Source of the DNA: an uncultured Christensenella sp.
GTDB lineage: Bacteria; Bacillota; Clostridia; Christensenellales; Borkfalkiaceae
Direction of reading: 5' to 3'
NCBI GenBank assembly: GCA_910585705.1
Contig: CAJUER010000004.1
Span: forward strand, 1-36,606
DNA: 36,606 bases
In this document: positions 34,601-36,606 of the stretch, piece after piece
Numbering within the stretch: position 1 is the stretch's first letter
Layout of the letters: each line of letters starts with the position of its first letter
Made by a program: the position numbers and the translations under genes
Notes under the pieces: model-generated
Databases searched by the model: none
Seen by the model: only the letters and a program-made list of their open reading frames with translations
Told to the model about the DNA's origin: nothing

Positions 34601-36412
34601 AACGGGAACGGGCACTCCGCCCGCTTTTGTGTAGGTTGCCTTGAATTCGAGCGTAGCCGCGTCTGCTTCGGTGACGCCTGCCGCGCGAACGGTTACCACC
34701 ACGACCGAACCGCGTTTCCACGTCCAGTTCACAGCCGTAGCCGAAGCCGTTACGGTTATCTGTTTGGGGGTTACGGTAAGTCCGCCTTCAAGGGTTTTGC
34801 TTGCCGTGCCGCCGCCTGCCGCAGCGTCCCACTCGGTGTTTTCCCAATCTTTAAGTTTGAAACTTACCGTATAATTGCCTGCGTTTACAGCCGTAAGCGT
34901 GCAGTTGCCCAAATCGTCGACTTCGCCGACGGTCATACCGTCTGCGATAATTTCGTAAAACTCTTTAACGCCCGTAAACGAGAACTCCACGTTTTCGCCC
35001 GTGAACGGCTGTGAAGCGTCGCTTACAAGCGTGGGCAGACTTACGGCTTTTTTGCTTATGGTGAAAGTTATGCTGTAAGGTATCAGCTCGTAATTGCCCG
35101 ACTCGTCCACAATTTCGGCAGTGGCGTTATAAAGTCCTGTACCGCCGCGCAGTACTGAGGGCGCGTCGTAACTGTCGTATCCGCCCGAAGTTTTTGTGTA
35201 GCGCAGTTTGAAGGATATTTTGCCGTCGTCGCGCCCGAATATCTGATTACCTGGAACAGTGTCGTCCAGCGCCAACGGATCGACGGGTTTAAAATCTTCG
35301 TCGAGGACTATTTCTTTAAGTTTAAGTCTCTTCTTCTTTATTATAAATTTAGTTTGCTTATCGTCCGTATCGGTAGTACCGTCGTCATGGATCCACACTG
35401 TACCGAGTGCAATCGCTTCCGGCTTAATGGAAGCGGATAATCCGTATTCGCCGGCGTCGCGCATTTCGGTAATTCCGTCCGCAAACGACAAAGTCATTCC
35501 GGCAGGCGAATACCAGCCGCTGTTAGTATAAGCAGGCAAAGCAAGGTCATAGTAGTCGCTTGAGTCGTACTCTACTTCGATATTTTCGGGAACGGTGTAA
35601 TTTATTTGTTCGAAAGTATTCACGGTAGGCGTTATGGAGAAGCTGCCGTAATAGGTACCGCTGCCGTAGCCCTCACCGGACCAAACGGCAAATCTCTGTA
35701 TAAATGTTTGGGGTTCAAAAGTTTCGTTTTTGTAAACCACTCCCGTAACATTGAGGGTTTTTTGCGGAACGCTCATACCCGACGAAGAGCAATAACCGTA
35801 ATCGAGCGTATAAGCGGAATTAGCGTCGGAAAAGGCGGAGCCTGCGGTTGCCGCCGTAGGCGCGGTCACGGTATCGTTTGAAAAGCCGTAATTAAAAACG
35901 TGTACGCCGAGACCGGAAGCAAGGCTTTTCCTCTTTGCCGCAGAATAAACCAACTGATAATCGACGGTGTACTGCTCCATTGCGGGCACTGTTACTGAAG
36001 CCGTAACTTCCGCAAAAACGCACCTGCCGACGTAAGCGCTGTTACTTGAACCGCCGAAAGAAACAACGTTATCGGCTAAAGTCGCATATAAATCGCAACC
36101 CGATATACTGTCGCTCATACTCGCATAGGTTATACCCCAAGGGCTTCTACTGCCCACCCACCAAACTTTTGTGTCGGTCAAAGCGATGGTTACGGGATTT
36201 GCCGTTTCCGAAGCAGCCGAAGCCGATTTTACCTTATCCTTCGGCAAAAAAGGCGCAATAAAAGCACAGCCCAAAAGCGCCGTGCATAACAAAATCAATA
36301 ATATCAAGGCGTATTTTTTTGTACGCTGAAATAACGTGCCGCTTTTTTCGGCGCGTTTTGCGTTTACGCTATAAGTGCTTGCCCCCCCCCCAGCAAATTT
36401 CTTATTAAACAT
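31697..36412 (-). CDS. Giant surface protein with MBG/Ig-like repeats, transmembrane helix and Q/M-rich cytoplasmic tail
   Basis: 1571 residues. A basic 33-residue N-terminus precedes a hydrophobic segment (34-54), with a possible signal cleavage after SASA (about 63-66). The extracellular part (about 70-1270) is a series of roughly 90-120-residue beta modules ending in phrases such as FIIKKKRLKL, FTISKKAVSLP, LTVTPKQITV, WEITKKLINV and WIVNKAKLS, as in MBG-type repeats. A strong helix (about 1279-1305) is followed by a long cytoplasmic part: Lys/Ala/Glu coiled coil (1306-1360), a Q/M/P-rich stretch (1366-1424), a second coiled coil (1425-1460) and a tail ending EFDIDGFYDTFDK. No LPXTG motif is present. 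The ATG has AAGGAG 8 bases upstream. Codons 8-11 contain a 10-G run. Function unknown; an adhesin or sensor spanning the membrane is possible. Confidence 0.85.
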   Translation of the reverse strand: MFNKKFAGGGASTYSVNAKRAEKSGTLFQRTKKYALILLILLCTALLGCAFIAPFLPKDKVKSASAASETANPVTIALTDTKVWWVGSRSPWGITYASMSDSISGCDLYATLADNVVSFGGSSNSAYVGRCVFAEVTASVTVPAMEQYTVDYQLVYSAAKRKSLASGLGVHVFNYGFSNDTVTAPTAATAGSAFSDANSAYTLDYGYCSSSGMSVPQKTLNVTGVVYKNETFEPQTFIQRFAVWSGEGYGSGTYYGSFSITPTVNTFEQINYTVPENIEVEYDSSDYYDLALPAYTNSGWYSPAGMTLSFADGITEMRDAGEYGLSASIKPEAIALGTVWIHDDGTTDTDDKQTKFIIKKKRLKLKEIVLDEDFKPVDPLALDDTVPGNQIFGRDDGKISFKLRYTKTSGGYDSYDAPSVLRGGTGLYNATAEIVDESGNYELIPYSITFTISKKAVSLPTLVSDASQPFTGENVEFSFTGVKEFYEIIADGMTVGEVDDLGNCTLTAVNAGNYTVSFKLKDWENTEWDAAAGGGTASKTLEGGLTVTPKQITVTASATAVNWTWKRGSVVVVTVRAAGVTEADAATLEFKATYTKAGGVPVPVAIAYNAEDKGYKITMPKNLQLGSYTLEITLASASETNSSGNYTCTAVSKPFEVTAPDANFTESDLIWQFTVGDKVVQLGEDGFVLDGDELQLDYTGEEYNISVYDELLEIDYLVKVSGYTGDVKATNCGSYQISVIIVAADSSINFPDATFTLKFKINQAKIDTSALVWQWQYVGDTEWRNFSDGMPVFKSGYAVKTRVDVDNLPKGLSAEDFEIEEERPLPGTLGSHQTTIAFKPQLADGNYARPNDFTFEWEITKKLINVTTWISGVLPDANGDECAVKVIDCHEQYENVIKYLYSFSYTDENGQLQTVTDMEGAEALALLNKYADKDNAISVEVRVELTDTANYEFAPFAVLSSKFNAGDGLTQVKVEITGSGSTFGEVSLGVTATLKDGTPVNKDFYVVKIFDGNDNLIAELTPDQLKNPEEYGKYLKDAGDYIVKAELNALGEANGYYLSGSTVSFKILPKLIAVPSYSEITFTGEEILLEDYFSDEFKQLIADGIVTITGGGSNRNAGDYKAYFNITDKNYAWETAAADQPQTAAFKATAQDEAVINGSELILTWIVNKAKLSADGWNLKSSDGATLDVLSAWQEKINSGIVNIGLEYRYYDNGKNLLESVEFKGGLSLFVDAVLCGEDAENFEFIESADGNKQISAMVEYKVPKKGLGAIGDIAGTAVDFVKKNWLWFAIGLGALILLIILIIIISAARRNKDKREEKKAARADAREAAKAKQEAELELAKARQEAELAKIRAQAASVMPAAAMAATAAMSQQAQPQQMQQMQQAQQPSRQMPQMPQYQMPMQMPQQMPQYQLPQQMPQQNGGEGMMIAMLQAQIAEMRALQNAAFQNANLKTELEVLKSRVDGNASHFEYRHVDSDRQANNGLTAELLGNAILNALSKVVTSRAALPEYDQQIVRNEPPVIASTPTVYPPDAVVTTTTVVDSTKKPTRLKRGNTEREFDIDGFYDTFDK
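32140..32320 (-). repeat. Degenerate Q/M/P-coding short repeats
   Basis: Imperfect tandem units coding for variants of MPQQMPQYQ and QQMQQMQQA. The DNA alternates CAGATGCCNCAGCAA-like words in units of 9-15 bases, a composition prone to length change by slippage. Confidence 0.7.
36382..36391 (-). repeat. Poly-G tract (10 G on the coding strand) in the surface protein gene
   Basis: Ten consecutive G on the minus strand encode the end of A-G-G-G-A at codons 8-11. The frame is open with 10 G; a gain or loss of one base would shift it before the signal/membrane segment. Confidence 0.9.
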
Positions 36413-36455
36413 ATAATTTACTCCTTTTGAAGCTTAGTCTTTTTTAGTACACAAT

Positions 36456-36483
36456 ATTATATCACATATATTGCAATTTTCAA
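36456..36483 (-). promoter_or_regulatory. Sigma-A promoter of the surface protein gene
   Basis: Minus strand TTGAAA (36478-36483), 16-base spacer, TATAAT (36456-36461), with TG one base before the -10 box (extended -10). The start would be about 35-40 bases before the ATG. Confidence 0.75.
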
Positions 36484-36506
36484 GTATTTTTGACAAAAAA
36501 TTTAAA

Positions 36507-36536
36507 ATAGTGGTCGGACTCGTGCCCGACCACTAT
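36507..36536 (-). terminator. Terminator of the truncated right-edge gene
   Basis: Minus strand ATAGTGGTCGG pairs with CCGACCACTAT around an 8-base loop, followed by TTTTAAATTTTTT. It is 16 bases beyond the stop at 36553 and separates the two paralogous surface genes. Confidence 0.85.
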
Positions 36537-36552
36537 ATATTGTATTACTGCA

Positions 36553-36606
36553 TTATTTGTTTTCGTCAAAGGTATCGTAGAAGCCGTCGATGTCGAACAG
36601 TCTGCC
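36553..36606 (-). CDS. C-terminal end of a paralogous surface protein (cut by window edge)
   Basis: Only the last 17 codons are inside the window: GRLFDIDGFYDTFDENK, then TAA. Eleven consecutive residues (FDIDGFYDTFD) are identical to the end of the complete 1571-residue surface protein next to it, and a terminator follows. This argues that it is a real gene and a tandem paralogue. The rest lies beyond the window. Confidence 0.75.
   Translation of the reverse strand, partial: GRLFDIDGFYDTFDENK

Overview
The window looks like a chromosomal segment of an anaerobic, Gram-positive-type Firmicute, most likely an uncultured gut Clostridia member (Christensenellales/Borkfalkiaceae-like; this placement is inference). 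The basis is canonical sigma-A promoters (TTGACA/TATAAT with 16-17 bp spacers), AGGAGG-type ribosome binding sites, lipobox lipoproteins, very large surface proteins with BspA-type leucine-rich repeats, Ig-like and MBG-like domains, Rho-independent terminators and 4Fe-4S redox proteins. Nearly all genes are on the minus strand. The exceptions are a cysteine desulfidase, a small amidase-domain gene and a tRNA-Ser.

Layout, left to right. (1) 96-2794: a two-gene minus-strand redox unit. It encodes a membrane ferredoxin fused to a TlpA-type thioredoxin, preceded by a polytopic membrane protein ending in a CxxC tail. It has its own promoter and terminator and diverges from (2) a plus-strand cyuA-like L-cysteine desulfidase gene (2868-4139). 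(3) 4171-25629: one apparent 21-kb minus-strand operon. In order of transcription it holds a large repeat lipoprotein, a 2471-residue membrane-anchored subtilisin-like protease with 27 recognisable LRR_5 units, a second lipoprotein, an oversized oligopeptide-binding lipoprotein (OppA), OppB, OppC, OppD, OppF and a small membrane protein. A leader hairpin follows the promoter and a terminator-like hairpin separates the first two genes. (4) 25913-26629: a monocistronic SGNH hydrolase. (5) A plus-strand tRNA-Ser(GCT) with its own promoter and terminator. (6) 26808-31044: a uracil salvage operon uraA-upp-(dGTPase-like HD protein)-(DUF3592-like membrane protein). (7) A divergent plus-strand Amidase_6 gene, possibly leaderless. 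(8) 31628-36483: a 1571-residue membrane-spanning surface protein with MBG/Ig-like repeats outside and a long Q/M/P-rich, coiled-coil cytoplasmic tail. (9) At the right edge, the last 17 codons of an upstream neighbour with almost the same C-terminal tail.

The most interesting parts are region 3 and regions 8-9. Region 3 reads as a protein-foraging system: surface lipoproteins, a wall-spanning protease and a dedicated peptide importer in one transcript. Regions 8-9 appear to be a tandem family of surface proteins with a shared intracellular tail motif (FDIDGFYDTFD). The complete member carries a 10-base poly-G tract in its first codons that could make it phase-variable. No insertion sequences, CRISPR arrays, rRNA genes or prophage genes were seen.
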